This document shows positions 1 through 5,824 of a stretch of 6,077 bases of DNA, in pieces. Both the position numbers and the translations under genes were made by a program. Positions within the stretch are counted from its first letter, which is position 1, and the number at the start of each line of letters is the position of its first letter. The stretch is from Alphaproteobacteria bacterium (GTDB lineage Bacteria > Pseudomonadota > Alphaproteobacteria > Sphingomonadales > Rhodothalassiaceae), in the NCBI GenBank assembly GCA_003695555.1, contig RFIU01000236.1:1-6077 (forward strand), in the 5' to 3' direction. The notes below the pieces were generated by a model that ran no database searches, had not been told where the DNA came from, and saw nothing but the letters and a program-made list of their open reading frames with translations.

Positions 1-257
1 GCGAAATCATCGATGCCGCGGCCAAGGCCCGGATTCTGGAAGATCACAGTCGCGATCTCGGGATCGAAACGGTGGAGGCGCTTGCGATCGGGGATGGCGC
101 CAATGACATCGCGATGATGAAACGCGCCGGTTTCGGCATCGCCTTCCGGGCAAAACCGGCGGCGGCAAACGCGGCCGATGCCGAAATCCGCCACACCGAT
201 CTGGTCACCGCCCTTTATTTCCAGGGATTCCGGCAGGACGAGATCACAAGCCGCTGA
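1..257 (+). CDS. serB: Phosphoserine phosphatase SerB, C-terminal part (5' end outside window)
   Basis: SerB removes phosphate from O-phospho-L-serine, the last step of serine biosynthesis, in the cytoplasm. Only the last 84 codons are here, read from base 3 to the TGA at 255-257. They carry the C-terminal half of the HAD phosphatase core: the motif III lysine in DAAAKARIL (codon 24-26) and motif IV GDGANDIAMMKRAG with its two Mg-binding aspartates. The SerB-type ending follows: GIAFRAKP, then IRHTDLVTALYFQGF. The nucleophile motif DxDxT and any N-terminal ACT domains must lie upstream of the window, so roughly two thirds of the protein is missing. A GTG at 72 is internal and is not the start. 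The gene converges on degP. Other HAD phosphatases share motif IV, but the AFRAKP and HTDL tail is typical of SerB. Confidence 0.93.
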   Translation, partial: EIIDAAAKARILEDHSRDLGIETVEALAIGDGANDIAMMKRAGFGIAFRAKPAAANAADAEIRHTDLVTALYFQGFRQDEITSR

Positions 258-264
258 AGGTTTG

Positions 265-310
265 CCGATTACCGATCACTGATCACCGATCACTGATCAC
301 CGATAACCGA
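265..310. repeat. Tandem 7-bp repeat array (about 6.5 copies, consensus CYGATYA)
   Basis: Eight bases after the serB stop, the sequence reads in steps of seven: CCGATTA, CCGATCA, CTGATCA, CCGATCA, CTGATCA, CCGATAA, then a partial CCGA. The core is two perfect 14-bp copies of CCGATCACTGATCA (272-285 and 286-299), with degenerate units at both ends. The array contains five GATC sites and two TGATCA palindromes. It is non-coding and lies between the ends of two convergent genes, next to the degP terminator. The likely origin is slippage or repeat expansion. No function can be read from the sequence. Confidence 0.85.
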
Positions 311-341
311 AAAAGGCCGACGGCGGGTTGCGCCATCGGCC
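310..341 (-). terminator. Rho-independent terminator downstream of degP
   Basis: On the minus strand, GGCCGATGGCG (341-331) pairs with CGCCGTCGGCC (325-315) around the 5-base loop CAACC. It is followed directly by five T residues (314-310). In RNA this is an 11-bp stem with a single U-G wobble. The same stem on the + strand has a C-A mismatch and no T tract, so the element is oriented for the minus-strand transcript. It begins 37 bases past the degP stop. Confidence 0.88.
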
Positions 342-378
342 CCTGGTTCTGTTCGGAACCGGATTCCCGGCCTGTCCG

Positions 379-1911
379 TCAGTCTTCCTCTTCGTCCCGT
401 TCGAGCGGAATGGAGAGGAAGAGATACTGTTCGTCGCGCAGGATCCGCAACAGAGCAGCCTTGCGCCCCTCCTTCTTCAAGGCCGCAATCGCCTGCCGGA
501 CATCGGCGACCGATTTGACCCGGCGCCCGGTCACTTCGAGGATCACGTCACCCGGACGGAAGCCGCGCATCGCCGCGAAGCGCGAGACGTCGGTGATCAG
601 CACCCCGTCGATTGAGGGTGGAATGTCGAACTGCTCGCGCAGCGAATCATTCAGATTGCTCAGATCCATGCCGAGGGTGCTGCTCAGCGTATCCTCGCCG
701 GGCGCGCCCTCTTCACCGCTTTCCTGTTCGCCGACCGTCAGGCTCTTCGGACGTTCCGCCGTCGTCACCGAGACGGTCATTCGCTTGCCGTTGCGCAGGA
801 TATCGACGGTCACCTTCTTGCCGACACCGGCATCCGAGACGGCCCGCACGAGATCGTTGCTGTCCGAGATCGGCTTGCCGTTGAAGGCGATGATGACATC
901 ACCCGGGCGGATGCCGCCCTTGGCCGCGGGGCTGTCGGGGCTGACCTGCGCGACGATCGCGCCTTCCGGCTTTTCGAGGCCAAGCGCCTCGGCAGTTACC
1001 TTGTCGATGGGCTGGATCGTGACGCCGAGATAGCCGCGCTTCGCATAACCGAACTCGCGCAATTGCGCGACCACCTTACGGGCCTGATTGGCAGGAATGG
1101 CGAAACCGATACCGACATTGCCGCCGGTCGGCGAGAAGATCGCCGTATTGATGCCGACCACTCGCCCATCGAGATTGAACATCGGTCCGCCCGAATTGCC
1201 GCGATTGATCGAGGCGTCGGTCTGAAGAAAGTCCGCATAGGGACTGTCCGATATGTCGCGATGGCGCGCCGAGATGATTCCCGCCGTAACGGTGCCGCCG
1301 AGACCGAAGGGATTGCCGATCGCGAGCACCCAGTCACCGACGCGCACCTTGCCGGAATCGCCCCACTCGACATGCGGCAACGGCTTGTCCGCCTCCACCT
1401 TCAGCAGCGCGATATCGACCTCGCGATCCCGGCCGACGATCTTCGCCTCGTATTCCTCGCCGTCCTGGGTGCGCACGGTGATCTTGTCGGCACCCTGTAC
1501 GACGTGATTGTTGGTCACGATATAGCCCTTCGGGTCGATGATGAAGCCCGAGCCGAGACTGCGCAGCCGGCGGGTGACCGTACCATCGTCATCGCCACCC
1601 GGATTGCGGTTCTGCCGACCGTTCGGCCGGCGGTTCTTGAAGAACTGGTCGAAGAACTCCTCAAACGGACTTCCCGGAGGCAGGCCGCGGATACCCTGAC
1701 GGACCTTCACCTTCTGCGTGGTGGAGACATTGACCACCGCCGGTGAAAGCTTCTCGACAAGATCAGCAAAGCTTGCCGGCATGGCGCGTGCGGCCTGTGC
1801 GGTGGGGACCGTCCAGCCCTGACCAAGCCCGGTCAGCACCAGCAGGCCGACCGACAGCACCGCCAGCCAGCCGCGCCAGCGGCGTGCGGTCGCGAAATTC
1901 TCTTTCGTCAC
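379..1911 (-). CDS. degP: Do/DegP-family periplasmic serine endoprotease (HtrA)
   Basis: HtrA proteases degrade, and some refold, misfolded proteins in the periplasm; this one is 510 aa from the chosen GTG. A basic RRWRG segment, a hydrophobic stretch and an AQA site (cleavage near residue 40) form a signal peptide. The trypsin-like domain has the full triad: His136 in TNNHVV, Asp166 in DIALLKV and Ser240 in GNSGGP. A Gly/Asn/Asp-rich loop (about 93-110) sits where family members have a variable LA loop. Two PDZ domains follow: PDZ1 from GYLGV (about 293-390) and PDZ2 about 428-502 (GVLITDV, FRPGDVI). The C-terminus is acidic (ERDEEED). I chose the GTG at 1911 because AGAAGGAG lies nine bases upstream. 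In-frame TTG 1965 and ATGs 1950, 1941 and 1935 have weaker ribosome sites and would add 8-18 residues. The gene lies 310 bp after DUF2065 in the same direction. DegP and DegQ cannot be told apart here, and some annotators would call it mucD or htrA. Confidence 0.95.
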   Translation of the reverse strand: MTKENFATARRWRGWLAVLSVGLLVLTGLGQGWTVPTAQAARAMPASFADLVEKLSPAVVNVSTTQKVKVRQGIRGLPPGSPFEEFFDQFFKNRRPNGRQNRNPGGDDDGTVTRRLRSLGSGFIIDPKGYIVTNNHVVQGADKITVRTQDGEEYEAKIVGRDREVDIALLKVEADKPLPHVEWGDSGKVRVGDWVLAIGNPFGLGGTVTAGIISARHRDISDSPYADFLQTDASINRGNSGGPMFNLDGRVVGINTAIFSPTGGNVGIGFAIPANQARKVVAQLREFGYAKRGYLGVTIQPIDKVTAEALGLEKPEGAIVAQVSPDSPAAKGGIRPGDVIIAFNGKPISDSNDLVRAVSDAGVGKKVTVDILRNGKRMTVSVTTAERPKSLTVGEQESGEEGAPGEDTLSSTLGMDLSNLNDSLREQFDIPPSIDGVLITDVSRFAAMRGFRPGDVILEVTGRRVKSVADVRQAIAALKKEGRKAALLRILRDEQYLFLSIPLERDEEED

Positions 1912-1920
1912 GATATGGCG

Positions 1921-1928
1921 CTCCTTCT
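1921..1928 (-). promoter_or_regulatory. Ribosome binding site that sets the degP start
   Basis: The minus strand reads AGAAGGAG, nine bases before the GTG at 1911-1909. It is the best Shine-Dalgarno match in the degP leader. It lies inside the reading frame that would be used if translation began at the upstream ATG or TTG codons, which argues for the shorter protein. Confidence 0.6.
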
Positions 1929-2176
1929 TTGGCATTCGCATGTTTTCCATCCGGACCGGATCCAAGGCACCCTCGGCCTATCATGAGCGGACCCTGTGTC
2001 CCCGACCCCGGCGAGGGAACGGAAGTGCGGATTTCGCGACCGTCCCCGCCGTATTTCTTCAAGCCCCCGTGGCTCCTCCGATCTCAGCAACGGTTATGCC
2101 GACAGGAAAGCGGCTCTGTTCTGCATTCTTCTGAAAACTCCGTAAGCGCATCCGCCCCTGATGTTCGCTCTTCATG

Positions 2177-2219
2177 GCCTTTTCGTGTCGCCCCCGCCGA
2201 CCCCGCGACAGCCTTTTCG
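2177..2219. repeat. Inverted repeat bracketed by 9-bp direct repeats after DUF2065
   Basis: TGTCGC (2186-2191) and GCGACA (2205-2210) can form a 6-bp stem around a 13-base loop. The 9-mer GCCTTTTCG stands directly on the left (2177-2185) and on the right (2211-2219). On the minus strand the stem follows the DUF2065 stop by 11 bases but is followed by CGAAAAGG and not by a T tract. It is therefore not a standard rho-independent terminator for the hfl cluster. It could slow RNA decay, act in weak termination, or be a chance pairing. Confidence 0.4.
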
Positions 2220-2221
2220 GT

Positions 2222-2416
2222 TCAGCCGCGCACCATCCATACCACAGCCAGCCCGGCCAGCATCGCCGTCAGACCTGCTGCCCGCATCCGCCGGACGGGC
2301 CATTCCTGCAGCCATTGACATGCCCGTCGGATCCCGGCGGGAAAGAAGGCATATACCGCTCCCTCGATCACCAGAACCAGACCGAATGCGGTCAACAGAT
2401 CGGTCCATGCGACCAT
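2222..2416 (-). CDS. DUF2065 family small inner-membrane protein (YjeT-like)
   Basis: This 64-aa protein matches the DUF2065 pattern: an N-terminal helix opening DLLTAFGLVLVIEG, a short Tyr/Phe-Pro turn (YAFFPAG), a basic amphipathic stretch, then a second hydrophobic helix ending VVWMVRG. Two membrane segments are predicted at about residues 6-24 and 46-62, with the positively charged loop between them. The biochemical role of the family is unknown. In E. coli its member YjeT is also encoded just downstream of hflC, as here. It starts 14 bases after the hflC stop and probably shares its transcript. The ribosome site is weak (GGCACGGACCGGCAG before ATG), so translation may depend on coupling to hflC. 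The identification rests on length, the end motif and context. Confidence 0.85.
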   Translation of the reverse strand: MVAWTDLLTAFGLVLVIEGAVYAFFPAGIRRACQWLQEWPVRRMRAAGLTAMLAGLAVVWMVRG

Positions 2417-2430
2417 CTGCCGGTCCGTGC

Positions 2431-3315
2431 CTAGCGTTTCGGCTTGCGCGCCGGTTCCGCTCCCTCGGCGAACAGCCGGAAGAAGGGACTGTCGGGGGTC
2501 AGCACCAGCGTCGTGTTGCCGTCGCGCAGGGCCTTACGATAGGCCTCGAGCGTGCGATAGAACTCATAGAATTCGGGGTCGCGCCCGAAGGCCTCGGCGA
2601 AGATGCGGGTTGCCTTCGCGTCACCCTCGCCCCGGATGCTCTGGGCATCACGTTCGGCTTCGGCCAGCAGGACGGTGCGCGTTCTCTCTGCCTTGGCGCG
2701 GATCTTCTGCGCCTGCTCACGCCCTTCCGCACGTGCCTCTTCCGCCTCGCGCTCGCGCTCGGTTCTCATGCGCGCAAAGATCGCCTTGGAATTGGCCACA
2801 GGCAGGTCAACGCGGCGCAAGCGGACATCAACAATGTCGATTCCGAAGTCCTCCGCCTCACGATTGACGAGGTCGCGGATCCGGCGCATCAGCGCTTCCC
2901 GATCACCCGAAACGATGACCTGGAACTCGGACTCGCCGAGCACCTTGCGCATGTTGGACAAAAGGATGGTGGACAACCTGTTCAAGGCGCCTCGCGCGTT
3001 GCGCACCGTCTGATAGGTGCGCAATGGATCGATGATCCGAAAGCGGGCGAAGGCATCGACCTCCAGTCGCTTCTGATCGGCCGCAATCACCTCCTGCGCC
3101 GGCACGTCGAGATTGAGAATCCGGGCGTCGAAATAATGGACCTGCTGGACGAGCGGCATCTTCCAGTGAAGGCCCGGCTCCTTCACGACACGCTTTGGCT
3201 TGCCGTATTGCATGACGAGCGCCTGCTCGGTTTCCTGGACGGTGAACAGGCCGCAGCTCGTCACCATCCCGAGAAGGGCGAGAATGACGATGATGGAAAG
3301 GGTACGTGCACTCAT
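2431..3315 (-). CDS. hflC: HflC, SPFH-family partner of HflK and modulator of FtsH
   Basis: HflC and HflK build a large inner-membrane assembly that encloses FtsH hexamers and limits their access to membrane substrates. This 294-aa protein has an N-terminal membrane anchor (about residues 6-20) and an SPFH domain (about 23-185) with the usual VQETEQALVMQYGKP opening and EPGLHWKMP. A long charged, Ala/Glu/Arg-rich coiled coil (about 183-240) follows, including GEGDAKATRIFAEAF, and then the conserved RTLEAYRKAL and TPDSPFFRLF tail. It is shorter than E. coli HflC, with no equivalent of the insertion seen in the enterobacterial protein. Its ATG overlaps the hflK stop as ATGA, with GGGAGGA five bases upstream, so the two subunits should be translationally coupled. 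Residues 18-21 read VTSC, a lipobox-like motif at the end of the anchor. The C-terminus is basic (RKPKR). Confidence 0.96.
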   Translation of the reverse strand: MSARTLSIIVILALLGMVTSCGLFTVQETEQALVMQYGKPKRVVKEPGLHWKMPLVQQVHYFDARILNLDVPAQEVIAADQKRLEVDAFARFRIIDPLRTYQTVRNARGALNRLSTILLSNMRKVLGESEFQVIVSGDREALMRRIRDLVNREAEDFGIDIVDVRLRRVDLPVANSKAIFARMRTEREREAEEARAEGREQAQKIRAKAERTRTVLLAEAERDAQSIRGEGDAKATRIFAEAFGRDPEFYEFYRTLEAYRKALRDGNTTLVLTPDSPFFRLFAEGAEPARKPKR

Positions 3316-4469
3316 TGCCGTCCTCCCGATCCCTTGGAGCTGGCCGCAGGAGAGACGATTGGCTGCCCCCCCTTGCCGCGATTGTGCAATTCGGGCAGCG
3401 CCAGATAGGGCACGACACCACTACCGCCCGCCTGACGGTCGATCAGGACCTTGCTCATGCCGTCGAGGATTTCTTCCATCGTCTCCAGATACATTCGTTT
3501 CCGGGTAATGTCCTTGGCCTGACGGTACTGTTCATAGACAGAAAGGAAACGCGCCGCCTGACCCTCGGCGCGGGCGATCACCTGCTCGCGATAGGCTTCG
3601 GCCTGCTGACGCATCTGGGCCGCGCGACCGCGCGCTTCCGGGATGATCTTGTTGGCATAGCGCTCGGCTTCATTGCGGAAACGCTCGCGATCGGCGGCCG
3701 CCGCCTGAACCTCTCGGAAGGCGTCGATGACCTCGGCCGGCGGATCGACCTTCTCCAGCTTCACCTCGCGCACGAAGATGCCGGCGTCATAACCGTCGAG
3801 CACATCCTGGATCTTGCGCGTCGCCTCCTTCTCGATCCGATTGCGCCCCGCGGTCAGGGCGTCCTGGATCGGTGTCTTGCCGATGATCTCGCGCATCACC
3901 GATTCGGCGACCGCCTTGACGGTGACGGTCTGCGGCGGCTCGATATTGAAGAGAAACTTGCCGGCGTCCTTGATCTGCCAGAAGACGGTGAAGGCGACAT
4001 CGACGATATTTTCATCGCCGGTCAGCATCAAGCCTTCCTCGAGCTGGCGCGCCGTGCGCGCCGAACGCGGCAGGCCGGTCGAAAAGCCGATATCGACACG
4101 ATTGATGTCGGTCACCGCCGGTGTCAGCGCAGACTCGATCGGCCAGGGAAGATGCCAGTGCAGCCCCGGCCCGGTCGTATAGACCCATTTGCCGAAACGC
4201 AGCACCACGCCCTGTTCGTTGGGGCGTACCTGATAGATACCGGTAGCGGCCCAGATCAGCAGGAAGACGATGCCGACGAGCGCCAGCCCCGCCTTGCCGC
4301 CACCACCCGGAAGCCAGCGCCTGAGCGCCTGCTGAAAACGCCGGATGGCGGCTTCGAAATCCGGGGATCCGCCGGGCGGACGCGAAGATGGGGGGCGCCG
4401 GCCACCCCATGGATTGCTCTGGCCGCCGCGCCAATCATTGCCGCCACCGCCCGAAGACTGCCAGGGCAT
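3312..4469 (-). CDS. hflK: HflK, SPFH-family partner of HflC and modulator of FtsH
   Basis: This 385-aa protein is HflK by its domain order. A cytoplasmic Gly/Trp/Pro-rich N-terminus (residues 1-36, starting MPWQSSGGGG) is followed by an amphipathic basic stretch (FEAAIRRFQQALRRW). One membrane helix lies at about 60-78. The SPFH domain (about 79-255) has IYQVRPNEQGVVLRFGK, GPGLHWHLPWPIE and the MLTGDENIVDV segment typical of the family. A long coiled coil runs from about 250 to 320 (QAAAADRERFRNEAERYANK, then AEGQAARF). The RKRMYLETMEEIL helix and a Gly/Ser-rich tail complete it. It heads the hflK-hflC-DUF2065 cluster. The ATG at 4469 has AGGAG nine bases upstream. A sigma70-like promoter candidate lies about 150 bases upstream, leaving a long leader. 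HflK is normally a type II membrane protein with the SPFH part in the periplasm. Confidence 0.97.
   Translation of the reverse strand: MPWQSSGGGGNDWRGGQSNPWGGRRPPSSRPPGGSPDFEAAIRRFQQALRRWLPGGGGKAGLALVGIVFLLIWAATGIYQVRPNEQGVVLRFGKWVYTTGPGLHWHLPWPIESALTPAVTDINRVDIGFSTGLPRSARTARQLEEGLMLTGDENIVDVAFTVFWQIKDAGKFLFNIEPPQTVTVKAVAESVMREIIGKTPIQDALTAGRNRIEKEATRKIQDVLDGYDAGIFVREVKLEKVDPPAEVIDAFREVQAAAADRERFRNEAERYANKIIPEARGRAAQMRQQAEAYREQVIARAEGQAARFLSVYEQYRQAKDITRKRMYLETMEEILDGMSKVLIDRQAGGSGVVPYLALPELHNRGKGGQPIVSPAASSKGSGGRQ
3321..3327 (-). promoter_or_regulatory. hflC ribosome binding site inside the hflK 3' end
   Basis: GGGAGGA on the minus strand ends five bases before the hflC ATG (3315-3313). It encodes part of the glycine-rich tail of HflK. 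Together with the ATGA overlap it supports coupled, near equimolar production of the two subunits. Confidence 0.75.
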
Positions 4470-4478
4470 GCGTTTCTT

Positions 4479-4483
4479 CTCCT
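4479..4483 (-). promoter_or_regulatory. hflK ribosome binding site
   Basis: AGGAG on the minus strand stands nine bases before the hflK ATG, inside a purine-rich run (AGGAGAAGAAACGC). It supports the ATG at 4469 as the start. Confidence 0.7.
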
Positions 4484-4586
4484 GTTCGATGGTTCGCCCG
4501 GAATCCGCCGGGTCGTATCGATGCGCCGCCGTTCTCCACCATGCAGGCCGACAAGGCCCGGCAGAAACCGCAGGAAGAGCGAATGC

Positions 4587-4601
4587 GGTGCGCGACGCAC
4601 C
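4587..4601. promoter_or_regulatory. Perfect 6-bp inverted repeat, possible operator or leader hairpin
   Basis: GGTGCG (4587-4592) and CGCACC (4596-4601) are exact reverse complements around CGA. The site lies directly beside the candidate mrp -35 box and just downstream of the candidate hflK transcription start. A protein bound there could affect both genes. As RNA it would form a short hairpin very early in the hflK leader. In GC-rich DNA such a repeat can also arise by chance. Confidence 0.35.
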
Positions 4602-4628
4602 TTGCTATCCTCCGCCCCGCTTTATATG
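4602..4628 (+). promoter_or_regulatory. Candidate mrp promoter
   Basis: TTGCTA (4602-4607) and TATATG (4623-4628) resemble sigma70 -35 and -10 boxes, each with four of six consensus bases. The 15-base spacer is short. This is the most AT-rich point between hflK and mrp and lies 66 bases before the mrp ATG. The -10 box overlaps the opposite-strand -10 of the hflK candidate. Confidence 0.35.
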
Positions 4629-4649
4629 GAAGTCCACGTCCAGCTGCAA
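4621..4649 (-). promoter_or_regulatory. Candidate hflK operon promoter
   Basis: On the minus strand TTGCAG (4649-4644) and TATAAA (4626-4621) are separated by exactly 17 bases. The -10 matches five of six sigma70 consensus bases; the -35 keeps the key TTG but matches only three. Transcription would start near 4614, giving a leader of roughly 145 bases before the hflK ATG. Confidence 0.5.
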
Positions 4650-4678
4650 TGATCATCCATCGCATCCGACCGCAAAAC

Positions 4679-4683
4679 AGGAA
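4679..4683 (+). promoter_or_regulatory. Ribosome binding site that sets the mrp start
   Basis: AGGAA lies ten bases before the ATG at 4694. The frame stays open further upstream, with ATGs at 4649 and 4541. Those lack a comparable site and would add residues that do not look like Mrp, so the 4694 start is preferred. Confidence 0.55.
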
Positions 4684-4693
4684 CACCCCGCCG

Positions 4694-5812
4694 ATGTCCG
4701 ACGGCCCACCGCGTACCGACGGTTCGCTTCTCGATCTTCTGCAGGGTCTGAAGAACCCGGCCGACGGGCAGCCCGTCCCCCTCGATCGGAAGGCCAGCCG
4801 GCTGACGCTGGATCCTGAGGGCACGCTGACCGGACAGCTCGCGGTCGCGGCACCCTTGACGCGAGAAGCGGCAGCCCGGATCGAGGAGGAGGCGATCCGA
4901 CGGCTGGCGACCATCCCCGGCGTGCGACAGGCGCGCATCGCCATCGTCGCTCAAGCAGCAGCAGACGACGATTCGCCCTCACCGGCGGATCGGACGGCGC
5001 CCGCAGCCGCCAGCAGCGCGGGCCTTGCCGAAGTGCGCTCGGTGATCGCGGTGGCGAGCGGCAAGGGCGGCGTCGGCAAATCCACCGTCGCCGTCAATCT
5101 CGCCGTCGCTCTGGCGCAGGGCGGACTTGCCGTCGGACTGATGGACGCCGACATCTACGGACCGTCGCTGCCCCTGATGCTCGATCGCCGGGAAAAGCCG
5201 CGGGTGGACGCGGACCGGCACCTCGTCCCGATCGAGGTCTTCGGGATCCGGACCATGTCGATGGGTTATCTGATCGATGCCGACAAGGCTGCGATCTGGC
5301 GCGGGCCGATGGTCGCCGGCGCGGTCGCCCAACTGCTCGCCGATGTCGCGTGGGGCGGGCTCGACGTGCTGGTGGTGGACATGCCGCCGGGCACCGGCGA
5401 TGCGCAGCTGACCCTGGCGCAGAAGGCCGATCTCGCGGGTGCGGTGATCGTCTCGACGCCGCAGGATCTGGCGCTGATCGATGCGCGTCGGGCGGTTGCG
5501 ATGTTCGAGCGGGTCGGCGTGCCGGTACTCGGCATCGTCGAGAACATGTCCGCCTTCGTCTGCCCGCAGTGCGGCCATGAGGCGCATCTCTTCGGCCATG
5601 GCGGTGCAGCGCGCGAGGCGGCCGAGCGCAAGGTGCCCTTCCTCGGCGAAGTCCCACTGGAGATGCCGGTACGGATTAGCGCCGATAAGGGCCGACCGGT
5701 CGTTCTCTCGCATCCCGACAGCCATGCCGCCCGCGCTTTGCGGAACATCGCCGAACAGGTGGGCACACGGCTTGCGAACCCATTATCATACATTGCGGAA
5801 GAGGCTCCCTAG
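4694..5812 (+). CDS. mrp: Mrp/ApbC-family P-loop ATPase, Fe-S cluster carrier
   Basis: Mrp/ApbC (Nbp35-like) proteins hold a labile 4Fe-4S cluster and deliver it to target apoproteins in the cytoplasm, in an ATP-dependent way. The 372-aa protein has a short N-terminal MIP18/DUF59-like domain (about residues 11-87). An Ala/Ser/Pro-rich linker (about 88-110) leads into the MinD-like ATPase. Visible motifs are the deviant Walker A GKGGVGKST (123-131), DADIYGPS (151-158), WRGPM (202-206), Walker B VVDMPPGTGD (227-236) and NMSAFVCPQCG. The CPQC pair (Cys290, Cys293) is the CxxC that bridges a cluster between two subunits. The DUF59-like part lacks cysteine, which is normal for many Mrp proteins. 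Length is usual for the family. It is divergent from hflK and ends 12 bases from the convergent SDR gene. Confidence 0.96.
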   Translation: MSDGPPRTDGSLLDLLQGLKNPADGQPVPLDRKASRLTLDPEGTLTGQLAVAAPLTREAAARIEEEAIRRLATIPGVRQARIAIVAQAAADDDSPSPADRTAPAAASSAGLAEVRSVIAVASGKGGVGKSTVAVNLAVALAQGGLAVGLMDADIYGPSLPLMLDRREKPRVDADRHLVPIEVFGIRTMSMGYLIDADKAAIWRGPMVAGAVAQLLADVAWGGLDVLVVDMPPGTGDAQLTLAQKADLAGAVIVSTPQDLALIDARRAVAMFERVGVPVLGIVENMSAFVCPQCGHEAHLFGHGGAAREAAERKVPFLGEVPLEMPVRISADKGRPVVLSHPDSHAARALRNIAEQVGTRLANPLSYIAEEAP

Positions 5813-5824
5813 GCGTCCCTGTCG

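Larger units (their letters stand above)
1912..2221. other. 310-bp stretch between DUF2065 and degP, no gene supported
   Basis: I see no reading frame here with protein-like composition or family resemblance. Frames that stay open through it on either strand are Arg/Pro/Ser-rich, which is typical of non-coding GC-rich DNA. The stretch probably contains the degP leader and its own promoter, since the gap is long for a single operon. No -35/-10 pair is convincing on the minus strand. One frame (2090-1908) ends in a GTGA overlap with the proposed degP start, but it has no credible start site. Confidence 0.6.

Noticed and set aside
315..341. The same hairpin as a terminator for serB on the + strand
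   Set aside because: Read on the + strand, the stem has a C-A mismatch and is followed by CCTGGTTC and not by a T run, so it is oriented for degP only.
1063..1746. A 227-codon open frame on the + strand opposite degP
   Set aside because: It is antisense to the protease domain with the intact catalytic triad, and no protein family is recognisable in it.
2058..2063. CTTGAA on the minus strand as a heat-shock sigma factor -35 box for degP
   Set aside because: No matching -10 element stands at a suitable distance, so the single hexamer is not evidence.
1908..2090. A 60-codon minus-strand frame ending on the degP start
   Set aside because: It would start at a TTG without a ribosome site and its composition looks random. 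The GTGA overlap alone does not support a gene.
2161..3408. A 415-codon open frame on the + strand opposite hflC
   Set aside because: It lies antisense to hflC, whose family match is clear. The frame stays open because of GC-rich codon bias, and its translation resembles no family.
3306..4652. A 448-codon open frame on the + strand opposite hflK
   Set aside because: This is the same antisense shadow effect. HflK on the minus strand has full SPFH domain order, a good ribosome site and an operon partner.
4388..4693. Upstream extension of mrp by up to 102 codons
   Set aside because: The frame is open, but it runs through the hflK 5' end and the divergent promoter region. The added residues are not Mrp-like, and the 4694 ATG has its own ribosome site and gives the usual family length.
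4979..5725. A 248-codon open frame on the minus strand opposite mrp
   Set aside because: It is antisense to the Mrp ATPase domain, has no ribosome site and is rich in His and Arg in a way typical of shadow frames.
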